Part shown: piece by piece, positions 40,451-49,508 of the stretch
How the letters are laid out: each line of letters begins with the position of its first letter
How positions within the stretch are numbered: position 1 is the stretch's first letter
From: Thermopolyspora sp044507605
GTDB lineage: Bacteria > Actinomycetota > Actinomycetes > Streptosporangiales > Streptosporangiaceae
Length of the DNA: 64,000 nucleotides
Direction of reading: 5' to 3'
Assembly: GCA_044507605.1 (NCBI GenBank)
Contig: JBIQJI010000014.1
Location: forward strand, 37,066-101,065
Notes under the pieces: model-generated
Told to the model about the DNA's origin: nothing
Databases searched by the model: none
The model's input: the letters and a program-made list of their open reading frames with translations, nothing else
Program-made: the position numbers and the translations under genes

Positions 40451-41590
40451 TCAGTCGCTCGTGGGCGGCACGCCCTGCGCGGCGGGTGACAGGTTGTCGC
40501 CGCGCAGCCACGCGATGATGACGCGGGCGATGCGGGGGCCCGAGCGGCCGTCCCACAGCGGGGGCAGCTCACCGCTCGGGGTGGTCGACCCGTCGGCCAG
40601 GGCCTTCGCGGCCGCGGCGGGCAGGGTGGCGGGCGTGACCAGGCGGTTGGTGCCGTGGGTCACGGTGATGGGGCGTTCGGTGTTGGGGCGCACGGTGAGG
40701 CAGGGGACGCCGAGCATGGTCGTCTCCTCCTGCACGCCGCCGGAGTCGGTCACCACCAGCGCCGCGCCGCGCACGAGCGACAGGAAGTCGACGTACCCGA
40801 GCGGGTCGATGATGGTGAGGCCGTCGCCGGTGACCAGCCCGGCCTCGGCGAGCCGGGTACGGCCGCGCGGGTGCAGCGGCACGGCGATCGGCACCGACTC
40901 GGCGACGGCCCGCACGGCGTCGACGAGTTCCTTGGCGGCCTCGGCGGAGTCGACGTTGGCGGGGCGGTGCAGGGTGGCGACCGCGTAGCGCTCGGGCAGC
41001 CCGAGGCGGCGGCGCACCGGTTCGGGGTCGAGCCTGGGCAGCGCCGCGAACAGGCTGTCGATCATGGGGTTGCCCACGAGGTGCACGCGGCCGGGCGCGA
41101 CGCCCTCGTTGGCGAGGTGGGACAGCGCGTCGGGGCTGGTGGCGAACAGCAGGTCGGCCAGGGCGTCGGTGACGACGCGGTTGACCTCCTCGGGCATGCC
41201 GCGGTCGAACGACCGCAGCCCGGCCTCGACGTGCGCGGTCGGCACGCCGAGCTTGGCGCACACGAGGATCGCGGCGAGCGTGGAGTTGACGTCGCCGTAG
41301 ACGACGACGAGGTCGGGGCCCTGCTCCTGGATCACGGCCTCCAGGCCGGTGAGCAGCGCGGCCGTCTGCGCCGCGTGGCTGCCGGATCCGACGCCGAGGT
41401 TGGCGATGGGCTCGGGGAGTCCGAGGTCGGCGAAGAACACGTCGGACATCAGGGCGTCGTAGTGCTGCCCGGTGTGCACGATGCCTTGACGGACGCCCTG
41501 GTGCTCGGCGAGGCTCCGCACGACCGGGGCCGCCTTGACGAAATTCGGTCGCGCGCCGAGGACGTGCAGGACGAGGGGGTTCTCCCTCAT
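40451..41590 (-). CDS. wecB: UDP-N-acetylglucosamine 2-epimerase (non-hydrolysing)
   Basis: A 379-aa GT-B-fold enzyme interconverting UDP-GlcNAc and UDP-ManNAc. Family motifs are VLGARPNFVKAAPVVRSL, GQHYDALMSDVFF, VYGDVNSTLAAILVCAKLG, HVEAGLRSFDRGMPEEVNR, ATLHRPANVD and VTDSGGVQEETTMLGVPCLT. Together with wecC (43432-44697) it gives UDP-ManNAcA. GCGAGG precedes the ATG. It is divergent from a glycosyltransferase gene 56 bases away. Confidence 0.96.
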   Translation of the reverse strand: MRENPLVLHVLGARPNFVKAAPVVRSLAEHQGVRQGIVHTGQHYDALMSDVFFADLGLPEPIANLGVGSGSHAAQTAALLTGLEAVIQEQGPDLVVVYGDVNSTLAAILVCAKLGVPTAHVEAGLRSFDRGMPEEVNRVVTDALADLLFATSPDALSHLANEGVAPGRVHLVGNPMIDSLFAALPRLDPEPVRRRLGLPERYAVATLHRPANVDSAEAAKELVDAVRAVAESVPIAVPLHPRGRTRLAEAGLVTGDGLTIIDPLGYVDFLSLVRGAALVVTDSGGVQEETTMLGVPCLTVRPNTERPITVTHGTNRLVTPATLPAAAAKALADGSTTPSGELPPLWDGRSGPRIARVIIAWLRGDNLSPAAQGVPPTSD

Positions 41591-41646
41591 TGACCTCGCC
41601 TTTCTGGGGTAGATGGGACAAACGTTGCCTATGGTACGGTCACCGC

Positions 41647-43302
41647 GTGGTTTCCGATGCCAGGCCGCAGGAGAAGGGGTCCCCCGCCCGGGCCGGGCTG
41701 CCGGGGTTCCTCAAAGGACTGATCCGGCATCCGGTCATTGTCTCCAAAATAGTGATCACTAGGGTCAAAACCGACCCAATGCGTGTCGCGCAGGCCGCGG
41801 CGGACGCCATGCCGCCCCGCATGCGCCCCGTCATCGGCAGCGTGGCCTGGCCGGTCGCGCGCACGGCACGGCGCACCGTCGGCAAGATCAACATGCGCAT
41901 GGCCCGCGGCCCGCTCAAAGACGCCAAGGTCCTGTACGAGGCCGGCCGCCTCACCGAGGCGTTCGACACCCTGCGCCCCCACATGCGCTGGGCCTTCACC
42001 AAGCGCCGCATGGCCTACTACGAGGGCGAGGTCGCGGCGATCAGCCCGAACCCCGTGCCGCCCGGGCCCAAGGTCGAGGTCGGCCCGCGCGTCGAGAACC
42101 GCGTGCTGCACTGCGTGACCAACGCCCTGCCGTACACCCAGGCCGGCTACACGGTGCGCACCCACCGCATCGTCACCGCACAGCGCGCCGCCGGGCTCGA
42201 CCCGCACGTGGTCACCAGCTGGGGCTGGCCGATGCTGCAGGGCCACACCGACGTCGAGCCGTACGAGGAGATCGACGGCATCCCCTACCACCGCATGCTG
42301 CCGCACGGCGAGATGCCGGGCCACGCCCAGGGCCGGCTGGTCCGCGGCACCGAGGACCTGACCAAACTCGTCGCCGAGCTGCGCCCCGCCGTGCTGCACG
42401 CCGCCACCGACCACCGCAACGGCACGGTCGCCATGGCCGTGCGCGAACGCACCGGCACACCGGTCGTGTACGAGGTGCGGGGTTTCCTGGAGGAGACCTG
42501 GGCCTCCCGCGACCCGGCCCGTGTCGGCACCGAGCGGCACCGGCTGCAGCGCGAGTGCGAGGCGAACCTCATGCGGTCGGCCGACGCGGTCGTGACGCTC
42601 GCCGAGACGATGGCCGCCGAGATCGTCGAACGCGGCGTGCCGCGCGAGCGGATCTTCCTCGCGCCCAACGCCGTGGACGACTCGCTGCTGACCGCCGACT
42701 ACGACGGCGCGGCGTTCCGCGCCGCCCACGGCATCGGCCCCGACGAGATCGTCGTGGGCTCGGTGTCGAGCATCGTGGCGTACGAGGGCTTCGCGACCCT
42801 GCTGAGCGCCGCGGCGCTGCTGCGCGACGCCGGCACGCCTGTGCGGGTGCTGCTGGTGGGCGACGGCGCGGAGCGCGAGGCGCTGCTCAAGCAGGTGTCG
42901 TCGCTGAAGCTGCGCGATCACGCGATCCTGCCCGGCCGGGTCGGCCCCGAGGAGGCGCTGCAGGCACAGGCGGCGATCGATATCTTCGTCTGCCCGCGCG
43001 AGGACCTGCGGGTGTGTCGGCTCGTCACGCCGCTGAAACCGGTGGAGGCGATGGCGCTCGGCAAGCCGGTGGTGCTCAGCGACCTGCCGGCGCTGTCGGA
43101 GCTGGTCGGTAGCGACGGCGCGGGAATGCTGGTGCCGCCGGGCGATCCGCAGGCGCTCGCGGACGCGCTGGCGGCCCTGCGGGACGATCCCGCGCGCCGC
43201 AGGGAGATGGGTGAGGCCGGCCGGGCCGAGGTGGCCGCGAAACGGACCTGGAGCCGGATCGCGGAGACTTATCGCGATGTTTACCGCTTCGTTGGTGACT
43301 GA
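41647..43302 (+). CDS. GT4-family glycosyltransferase
   Basis: A 551-aa GT-B enzyme. About 135 N-terminal residues are basic and helical and may touch the membrane. The glycosyltransferase core (about 140-540) has CVTNALPYTQAGYTVRTHRI in the acceptor domain and EIVVGSVSSIVAYEGFATLL, ILPGRVGPEEALQAQAAIDI and LTPLKPVEAMALGKPVVLSD-like donor-site elements, with a VTPLKPVEAMA E-motif. GTG 41647 is preceded by TACGGT (41635-41640) six bases away, so a leaderless start is likely; a TTG at 41590 would add 19 residues. It heads a plus-strand run of four glycan genes. Confidence 0.86.
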   Translation: MVSDARPQEKGSPARAGLPGFLKGLIRHPVIVSKIVITRVKTDPMRVAQAAADAMPPRMRPVIGSVAWPVARTARRTVGKINMRMARGPLKDAKVLYEAGRLTEAFDTLRPHMRWAFTKRRMAYYEGEVAAISPNPVPPGPKVEVGPRVENRVLHCVTNALPYTQAGYTVRTHRIVTAQRAAGLDPHVVTSWGWPMLQGHTDVEPYEEIDGIPYHRMLPHGEMPGHAQGRLVRGTEDLTKLVAELRPAVLHAATDHRNGTVAMAVRERTGTPVVYEVRGFLEETWASRDPARVGTERHRLQRECEANLMRSADAVVTLAETMAAEIVERGVPRERIFLAPNAVDDSLLTADYDGAAFRAAHGIGPDEIVVGSVSSIVAYEGFATLLSAAALLRDAGTPVRVLLVGDGAEREALLKQVSSLKLRDHAILPGRVGPEEALQAQAAIDIFVCPREDLRVCRLVTPLKPVEAMALGKPVVLSDLPALSELVGSDGAGMLVPPGDPQALADALAALRDDPARRREMGEAGRAEVAAKRTWSRIAETYRDVYRFVGD

Positions 43303-43431
43303 CGGCGACGACACGATGGAGTTTTGGGGCGGGATATATGACAGGTTCAAGCGCATTACGCATGCTTGGCGCGGACTTGAGATAGCCTTTGCCACCATGA
43401 CGTGTTCTTTCCAGCAGTCTCAGGTGTCACC

Positions 43432-44697
43432 GTGACCACGTTCGATCTCGCGATCGTCGGTCTCGGGTACGTCGGCATGCCGCTGGCCAAGGAAGCGACC
43501 GCCTCCGGCCTGCGGGTCGTCGGCCTGGACGTGGACCAGCGCAAGGTCGACGCGCTGACCTCGGGCCGGTCGTACATCGACGACCTCGGAGACGCCGACC
43601 TGGAGGCGATGCTGGCGAGCGGATTCACCGCCACCTCCGACGACAAGGTACTCGCCGAGAGCGCCGCCATCGTCGTCTGCGTGCCTACCCCGCTCGACGA
43701 AGACCACCGCCCCGACCTGTCCGCGGTGCGCGGAGCGGTCGAGGCCATCGCGCGCAACCTCACCGCCGGCACCCTGGTCGTGCTGGAGTCGACGACCTAC
43801 CCCGGCACCACCGAGGAGTTCGTCCGCCCGCTGCTGGAGAAAGGCTCCGGCCTGACCGCCGGCATCGACTTCCACCTGGCCTTCTCGCCCGAGCGCATCG
43901 ACCCCGGCAACAGCAAGTTCGGCCTCCGCAACACCCCCAAGGTCGTGGGCGGCTTCACCCCGTCGTGCGGCGAGCGGGCGGTGGCGTTCTACTCGCGGTT
44001 CGTCGAACAGGTGGTGCCGGTCAGCGGCACCCGCGAAGCCGAGATGGCCAAACTGCTGGAGAACACCTACCGGCACGTCAACATCGCGCTCGTCAACGAG
44101 ATGGCGATCTTCTGCGACGAGCTCGGCGTCGACCTGTGGGAGGCCATCGAGGCCGCCTCCACCAAGCCGTTCGGGTTCCAGAAGTTCCTGCCGGGGCCCG
44201 GGGTCGGCGGCCACTGCATCCCCGTCGACCCGTCGTACCTCTCCTACACGGTGCGCAAACTCGGCTACCCGTTCCGGTTCGTGGAGCTGGCCCAGGAAAT
44301 CAACGAACGGATGCCCGGGTACGTCGTCGCGCGCGTGCAGCGCCTGCTGAACCGGCACCGCAAAGCGGTCAACGGGTCGCGGGTGCTGCTGCTCGGCGTG
44401 ACGTACAAACCCGATATCGCGGACGAGCGGGAGACACCGGCGGTGCCCGTGGCCCGGGCCCTGCTGGACCTCGGCGCCGACCTGGCGTTCGTGGACCCGC
44501 ACGTGAAGAGCTGGCAGGTCGGCGGCGTGCCCATCGCACGCGAGGAGGACCTGGAGAAAGGACTGGCCGCCGCGGACATCGTCGTGCTGCTGCAGCAGCA
44601 CGCGGCGTTCGACCTCGGCCTGGTCGAGGAACGCGGCGCGCTCGTCCTGGACACGCGCGGCGTCCTCGTCGAGAACGAACGCGTCGAGCGGCTTTAG
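43432..44697 (+). CDS. wecC: UDP-N-acetyl-D-mannosamine dehydrogenase
   Basis: A 421-aa nucleotide-sugar dehydrogenase that oxidises UDP-ManNAc to UDP-ManNAcA with NAD. The NAD fold is AIVGLGYVGMPLAKEA (near 7-22). The catalytic Cys is in GPGVGGHCIPVDPSYL, AKLLENTYRHVNIALVNEM is the central helix, and LLLGVTYKPDIADERETPAV is the C-terminal UDP-binding part. Pairing with wecB points to ManNAc rather than glucose as substrate. AGG lies eight to ten bases before GTG 43432; an upstream GTG (43402) would add ten residues. Confidence 0.92.
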   Translation: MTTFDLAIVGLGYVGMPLAKEATASGLRVVGLDVDQRKVDALTSGRSYIDDLGDADLEAMLASGFTATSDDKVLAESAAIVVCVPTPLDEDHRPDLSAVRGAVEAIARNLTAGTLVVLESTTYPGTTEEFVRPLLEKGSGLTAGIDFHLAFSPERIDPGNSKFGLRNTPKVVGGFTPSCGERAVAFYSRFVEQVVPVSGTREAEMAKLLENTYRHVNIALVNEMAIFCDELGVDLWEAIEAASTKPFGFQKFLPGPGVGGHCIPVDPSYLSYTVRKLGYPFRFVELAQEINERMPGYVVARVQRLLNRHRKAVNGSRVLLLGVTYKPDIADERETPAVPVARALLDLGADLAFVDPHVKSWQVGGVPIAREEDLEKGLAAADIVVLLQQHAAFDLGLVEERGALVLDTRGVLVENERVERL

Positions 44698-44709
44698 GGG
44701 GTCCGGCGC

Positions 44710-45795
44710 GTGCACGTGCTCGTCATGACGGTGGTGCATCACCCCGAGGATGCGCGCATCCTGCACAGGCAGGTCCGCGCCCTGGTGGACGCCGGACATG
44801 AGGTCACGTACGCCGCGCCCTACACCGCGAGAGGCGTCGTGCCGCGCGCCTGGGTGAACGGCGTGGACCTCCCGAGAGCCGCCGAGCGCAAGCGGTTCGC
44901 CGCGGTGCGCGCGGCGCGCAAGCTGTTCAAGAGCATGCGCGACAAGGTCGACCTCGTGCTGGTGCACGACCCCGAGTTACTCCTCGCCGTCGTCGGCGTG
45001 CGCAAGCGGCCGCCGGTGGTGTGGGACGTGCACGAGGACACCCCGGCGACCCTGTCGCTGAAGCCGTGGCTGCCTTCGCTGCTGCGTCCCCCCGTGCGGT
45101 TCCTCGCCCGCATGCTCGAAGGCGCCGCCGAACGGCACCTGCACCTGCTGCTCGCCGAGACGGCGTACGCCGGCCGGTTCCGCCAGGCCCACCTGGTGGT
45201 GCCGAACGAGACGTGGGTGCCCGAAAGCGTCAGCCCGCCCGGCGACGACCGGGTCGTCTACCTCGGCTGGCTGTCGGAGGCGCGGGGCGTGCAGGAGGCC
45301 GTCGAGGTGGCCCGGCTGCTCCAGCCGCACCGCGTGGCCGTCGAACTCATCGGCTACGCCGACCCGCAGAGCCGGCCGGTGCTGAACGACGCGGTGGCCC
45401 AAGGGCTGCTGGAGTGGCGTGACTTCATGCCGAACGACGAGGCGCTGAAACGGCTCGACGGCGCGCTCGCCGGCCTGTCCCTGCTGCACGACGAGCCGAA
45501 CTACCGGCACTCCATGCCGACCAAGATCGTGGAGTACATGGCCCACGGCATTCCGGTGATCACCACGCCGTCGCCCCGTGCCGTGGAACTGGTCGAACGA
45601 TACGAAAGCGGAGTGGTGGTGCCCTGGCGCGACCCCAAGGCCGTCGCCCAGGCCGTGCTGCTGCTGCGCGACGACCCCGTCGAACGACGGGCCGAAGGCG
45701 CCCGCGGCTACGCCGCCGCCCGCGCCAACCACCACTGGCCGAACTCCGCCCGCAGGTTCGTCGCCCAGCTGGAGGCATGGGGCGCCAAGCGCTGA
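44710..45795 (+). CDS. GT4-family glycosyltransferase
   Basis: A 361-aa GT-B enzyme, probably adding a sugar to a lipid-linked chain. It starts VLVMTVVHHPEDARILHRQV, has VHDPELLLAV and VWDVHEDTPATLSLKPWLPS in the acceptor half, and DRVVYLGWLSEARGVQEAVE with MPTKIVEYMAHGIPVITTPS as donor motifs. It follows wecC by 12 bases and belongs to the same transcript. GGGGG before the GTG is a weak ribosome binding site. Confidence 0.88.
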   Translation: MHVLVMTVVHHPEDARILHRQVRALVDAGHEVTYAAPYTARGVVPRAWVNGVDLPRAAERKRFAAVRAARKLFKSMRDKVDLVLVHDPELLLAVVGVRKRPPVVWDVHEDTPATLSLKPWLPSLLRPPVRFLARMLEGAAERHLHLLLAETAYAGRFRQAHLVVPNETWVPESVSPPGDDRVVYLGWLSEARGVQEAVEVARLLQPHRVAVELIGYADPQSRPVLNDAVAQGLLEWRDFMPNDEALKRLDGALAGLSLLHDEPNYRHSMPTKIVEYMAHGIPVITTPSPRAVELVERYESGVVVPWRDPKAVAQAVLLLRDDPVERRAEGARGYAAARANHHWPNSARRFVAQLEAWGAKR

Positions 45796-45841
45796 CCCGG
45801 CCTTACCCGGAGCTGATCTTAAGGACGGTAATCTCCTGAAA

Positions 45842-47656
45842 GTGCGTGGGCTGACCCTGATCGTCGGAGCAGGCATCCTCGCCGTCGTGGTGGCGATCGT
45901 GCTGGTCCTGCGCGAGCCGCCACCCGGCGACGAGCAACCCGCCGGAGCCCTCACCACGACCACGACCGCCCCGCCGTCACCCACCCCCACGGGCAAGCAG
46001 TTCTCCGACGAGTGTGGAACGTTCGACACCACCACCAAGGAGCCGTACGCCGTCACCGGCTACTTCGTCGTGCCGACCTCCGACCACTGCACCTGGCGCC
46101 GCCAGCTGGAGGCCATCCACTCCGTGGGCGGCGACACCGTGATCCGCATCGGCACCGGGCTCCAGCCGCGCAGCGTCGACGAGGACGGCTACATCCTCGA
46201 CAACGACGGCAAGGACCGCGACCGGCGCTACGAAAAGTGCATGGAGGACGGCCGCACCTGCATGCAGGCCGCCGAAGCCGACCTGAAGGCCGCCAACCCC
46301 CGCAACCGCATCACCTGGACGTACGTCTACCGCACCGACGAGGCGTTCGGCCCCGGCCTGTTCCGCTGCCCCGGCATGGAACACAAGATCAGAATGGGCA
46401 AGGTCGTCTACTACCGGCTGATCGCCCCCGACGACGGCAGCGACGACCCCTCGTGCGACTACGCCAGGCAGGGCCGGGGCTACCACCTGATCCTCATCCA
46501 GGCGTCGCCCACCGACAGCCTCACCGAGCTGCTCGACCTCGCCGACCAGTTCGGCATGCGGGTCTTCCCCGCCCTGCCGCTCGCCCCCCGCGACCCCGCC
46601 TCCCCGACCAAGGCCAACCCCCGCCACATCGGCACGCTCACCACCCTCACCCGCCGCATCCTGCAGGACTACGGCGACCGGTTCCGCGACCGGGCGTCGC
46701 TCGGCGGCGTCTACCAGCCGTTCGAGGTGCAGCTGCGCGGCTGGGCCGACCCGTCGAAGGTGCCCACCCTCCAGGTCTACGCCGAACAGCACCTGATCGT
46801 GCAGCAGGTGCTGCCCGGCAAACCCATCCTCATCAGCCCCTACATCGACGCCCGCCGCAAAGTCGGCTTCGGCGCCACCCCCAACCAGGTCAAAAAGGGC
46901 TTCGAGGCGCTGGCCCGCACCGGCGTCGGCATCATCGCCCCCCAAGACGGCCGCGGCACCGGCAAAGGCGCCCTGTACTGGCCGAACTGGAAGAACCGGC
47001 CCGTGGACAAGCGGCTGCGGCCCGTCGTCGGCGACACCACCTACAGCAAGGGCTACCTCGGCGCCACCCGCGACTACTACCGGGCCATGGCCGCCGCCCG
47101 CGACAAGCTGAAAAGCGAAGACATCAACGTCGAACTGTGGGCCAACGTCGAAGCCTTCGAACCGGCCGCGCCGACCCCCGCCGACGCCTGCGGCCACGGC
47201 AGCCGCGGCCGCACCGACAAGGCCAGGCTCGACGCGGCGGTGGCCCTCGCCGGGCCGTACGTCTCCAAGGTCATCTCCTACATGTGGAGCGACTTCTACA
47301 CCTGCGGCTCCCCATCGCTCAGCGAACAACTCGCCGACGACTGGCAGCGGCCCATCGCCATCGAGGCCCGCCACCAAGGCCGGGGCATCCAGGACGGCCT
47401 CGACATCCGCGGCTACGACCTCCAAGGCGCCACCGTCACCGTGAGCTGGTACGGCCTCGACACCCCCCACGTCATCGACTCGGCGGCCGTCGGCTGGTTC
47501 GACCCGAACCCGCCGTCGCCGGACCTGCCGGCCGCCGTGCAGCACGTGTGGGTGCCGTTCGACTGGTCCGAAGTCGAGAAAGGCACCTGGTTACGGGTGG
47601 ACGTGCGGGGCCCCAGCGGGCTGAAAGCGGCACAATCCATCTACTGCCGTGCGTAA
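45842..47656 (+). CDS. Membrane-anchored DUF4434-like protein
   Basis: A 604-aa protein with an N-terminal membrane helix (about 4-22), a Thr/Pro linker (35-55), a large exported domain (about 60-480) and a beta-rich C-terminal domain. The central part resembles the DUF4434 TIM-barrel family: VTGYFVVPTSDHCTWRRQLE, a QASPTDSLTELLDLADQFGM strand-helix unit, YQPFEVQLRGW, ILISPYIDARR and ELWANVEAFEP. The acidic residues at those strand ends suggest a glycoside hydrolase, unproven. TAATCT (45829-45834) precedes GTG 45842 by seven bases. It ends the glycan run and may process the finished polymer outside the cell. Confidence 0.75.
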   Translation: MRGLTLIVGAGILAVVVAIVLVLREPPPGDEQPAGALTTTTTAPPSPTPTGKQFSDECGTFDTTTKEPYAVTGYFVVPTSDHCTWRRQLEAIHSVGGDTVIRIGTGLQPRSVDEDGYILDNDGKDRDRRYEKCMEDGRTCMQAAEADLKAANPRNRITWTYVYRTDEAFGPGLFRCPGMEHKIRMGKVVYYRLIAPDDGSDDPSCDYARQGRGYHLILIQASPTDSLTELLDLADQFGMRVFPALPLAPRDPASPTKANPRHIGTLTTLTRRILQDYGDRFRDRASLGGVYQPFEVQLRGWADPSKVPTLQVYAEQHLIVQQVLPGKPILISPYIDARRKVGFGATPNQVKKGFEALARTGVGIIAPQDGRGTGKGALYWPNWKNRPVDKRLRPVVGDTTYSKGYLGATRDYYRAMAAARDKLKSEDINVELWANVEAFEPAAPTPADACGHGSRGRTDKARLDAAVALAGPYVSKVISYMWSDFYTCGSPSLSEQLADDWQRPIAIEARHQGRGIQDGLDIRGYDLQGATVTVSWYGLDTPHVIDSAAVGWFDPNPPSPDLPAAVQHVWVPFDWSEVEKGTWLRVDVRGPSGLKAAQSIYCRA

Positions 47657-47675
47657 GCCGGTAACGTTGCGGACC

Positions 47676-48338
47676 GTGGAGGAGCCCGCACGCGTGCCCG
47701 TAAGCGTGGACCTGGTCGTGCTGACCGTGCGCGCCCAGGAGCTGAGCGCGCTCGTCTGGCGGCGCGACCGCCCGCCCTACCAGGGACGCTGGGCCCTGTC
47801 GGGCGGCTTCATCCAGCTCGACGAAGACCTCCCGGCCGCCGCCGCCCGAGTCCTCGCCGAACGCGCCGGCCTGCCCGGCGCCCCCGTGCACCTCGAACAG
47901 CTGCAGTCGTACGGCTACCCCAACCGCGACCCCCGCCGCCGCGTCATCAGCGTCGCCTACCTCGGCCTCGCCCCCGACCTGCCGGCCTCCACCGAAGCCC
48001 ACATGAGCTGGCAGCCCGTGACCGAGCTCTACGACATGGCCTTCGACCACCGCCGCATCATGCTCGACGGCATCGAACGCGCCAGGGCCAAACTCGAATA
48101 CACCGCCCTCGGCGCCGCCTTCTGCCCCCCGGAGTTCACCGTGGCCGAACTCCGCCGCGTCTACGAAATCGTCTGGGGCCGCCCCCTCGACCCCCGCAAC
48201 TTCCACCGCAAAGTCACCCGCGCCGAAGGCTTCCTCGAACCCACCGACGCCACCACCACCCGAGACGGCGGCCGCCCCGCCCGCCTCTACCGCCGCGGCC
48301 CCGCCGAACTCCTCCGCCCCCCGATCACCCGCCGCTGA
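47676..48338 (+). CDS. NrtR-like regulator: Nudix domain plus winged helix
   Basis: A 220-aa protein. The N-terminal Nudix fold (about 10-135) has GRWALSGGFIQLDEDLPAAA and ARVLAERAGL, in which the acidic residues of the Nudix box are largely missing, so hydrolysis is doubtful. The C-terminal winged helix (about 140-215) contains FTVAELRRVYEIVWGRPLDP and RNFHRKV, as in NrtR regulators of NAD metabolism that sense ADP-ribose. GTG 47676 is preferred: TAACGT ends eight bases before it, while the longer reading from 47649 overlaps the previous gene. No NAD genes are adjacent. Confidence 0.8.
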   Translation: MEEPARVPVSVDLVVLTVRAQELSALVWRRDRPPYQGRWALSGGFIQLDEDLPAAAARVLAERAGLPGAPVHLEQLQSYGYPNRDPRRRVISVAYLGLAPDLPASTEAHMSWQPVTELYDMAFDHRRIMLDGIERARAKLEYTALGAAFCPPEFTVAELRRVYEIVWGRPLDPRNFHRKVTRAEGFLEPTDATTTRDGGRPARLYRRGPAELLRPPITRR

Positions 48339-48380
48339 CACCGCTTCGCCGGACCCGCCCGCTGCTCGTAAGGTAAGGGC

Positions 48381-49442
48381 ATGCCTCGTTTCCGCGCCGT
48401 TCTGGACACCATGCCCGTCTACCGGGCCGGCAAAGCCGTCCAAGCCCTCGATGGGCGGTCGTTCAAGCTGTCGTCCAACGAGTCGCCCTACGGGCCGCTC
48501 CCGTCGGTCGTCGAGGCCATCGGGAAGGCCGCGCTCGACGTGAACCGCTACCCCGACCCGGGATGCGTGCGGCTGACCGAGGCGATCGCCCAGCGGTACG
48601 GGGTGCCGTACGAACATGTGGCGCTCGGCGCGGGGTCCGTGACCGTGGCACAGCAGATATTCGAGACCATCGGCGAGCCCGGCGCCGAAGTGATCTACGC
48701 CTGGCGGTCGTTCGAGGCCTACCCGCTGCTGGCCGACCTCGCCGGCGTGACCTCGGTGCGTGTGCCGCTCGTCGACGAGACCCACGACCTCGACGCGATG
48801 GCCGCCGCCATCACCGACCACACCAGGCTCATCTTCGTCTGCAACCCCAACAACCCCACCGGCACCGTCACCCGGGCCGCCGAACTCACGGCGTTCCTCG
48901 ACCGGGTGCCCGAGCACGTGCTCGTCATCCTCGACGAGGCCTACACCGAGTACGTCCGCGACGATCAGGTCCCCGACGGGCTCACCTACTACCGGGAACG
49001 ACCCAACGTGGCCGTGCTGCGCACCTTCTCCAAGGCCTACGGCCTGGCCGGGCTGCGCGTCGGATACCTCATCGGCCACCAGGCGGTCGCACAGGCCGTG
49101 AACAAGGTCATGGTGCCGTTCGCCGTCAACCACATCGCCCAGGCCGCCGCCGTGGCCTCCCTGGAGGCCGAAGCCGAACTGCTGGCCCGCGTCGAAACCG
49201 TCGTCAAAGAGCGCACCCGGGTCCGCGAGGCACTGCTCGGCCAAGGCTGGACCGTGCCCCCCACCGAGGCCAACTTCGTCTGGCTCCGCCTCGGCGAACG
49301 CACCATGGAGTTCGCCGAGCACTGCGCCCCCCACGGCGTGGCCATCCGCCCCTTCGCCGGCGAAGGCGCCCGAGTCTCCATCGGAGACCCCGAGGCCAAC
49401 GACGCCTTCCTGACGGCCGCCGAGTCGTTCCGCACCCGCTGA
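48381..49442 (+). CDS. hisC: Histidinol-phosphate/aromatic aminotransferase
   Basis: A 353-aa PLP enzyme of the HisC/Pat group. It has the family opening KLSSNESPYGPLP, YAWRSFEAYPL, FVCNPNNPTGT, VILDEAYTEYV and the Schiff-base segment FSKAYGLAGLRVGY. It transfers amino groups between histidinol phosphate or aromatic amino acids and 2-oxoglutarate. It lies outside a his operon, so a second HisC or an aromatic aminotransferase role is equally possible. TAAGGT (48369-48374) lies six bases before the ATG, although AAGGG could also serve as a weak ribosome binding site. Confidence 0.88.
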   Translation: MPRFRAVLDTMPVYRAGKAVQALDGRSFKLSSNESPYGPLPSVVEAIGKAALDVNRYPDPGCVRLTEAIAQRYGVPYEHVALGAGSVTVAQQIFETIGEPGAEVIYAWRSFEAYPLLADLAGVTSVRVPLVDETHDLDAMAAAITDHTRLIFVCNPNNPTGTVTRAAELTAFLDRVPEHVLVILDEAYTEYVRDDQVPDGLTYYRERPNVAVLRTFSKAYGLAGLRVGYLIGHQAVAQAVNKVMVPFAVNHIAQAAAVASLEAEAELLARVETVVKERTRVREALLGQGWTVPPTEANFVWLRLGERTMEFAEHCAPHGVAIRPFAGEGARVSIGDPEANDAFLTAAESFRTR

Positions 49443-49459
49443 GCTTCACCGGACCGCGT

Positions 49460-49501
49460 CCCGCCTTGTTGCTCGGCCGTTGGGGCGGCCTTGATGGCGG
49501 G
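49460..49501. terminator. Two-tier hairpin between convergent genes
   Basis: CCCGCC (49460-49465) pairs with GGCGGG (49496-49501), and inside it GGCCG (49475-49479) pairs with CGGCC (49486-49490). The structure lies between the hisC stop and the stop of the convergent proline-rich gene and probably terminates both. Confidence 0.55.
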
Positions 49502-49508
49502 TGGGTTG

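Noticed and set aside
38394..40988. 864-codon open frame on the plus strand
   Set aside because: It lies antisense to the two-domain glycosyltransferase and wecB, which have clear family motifs and ribosome binding sites.
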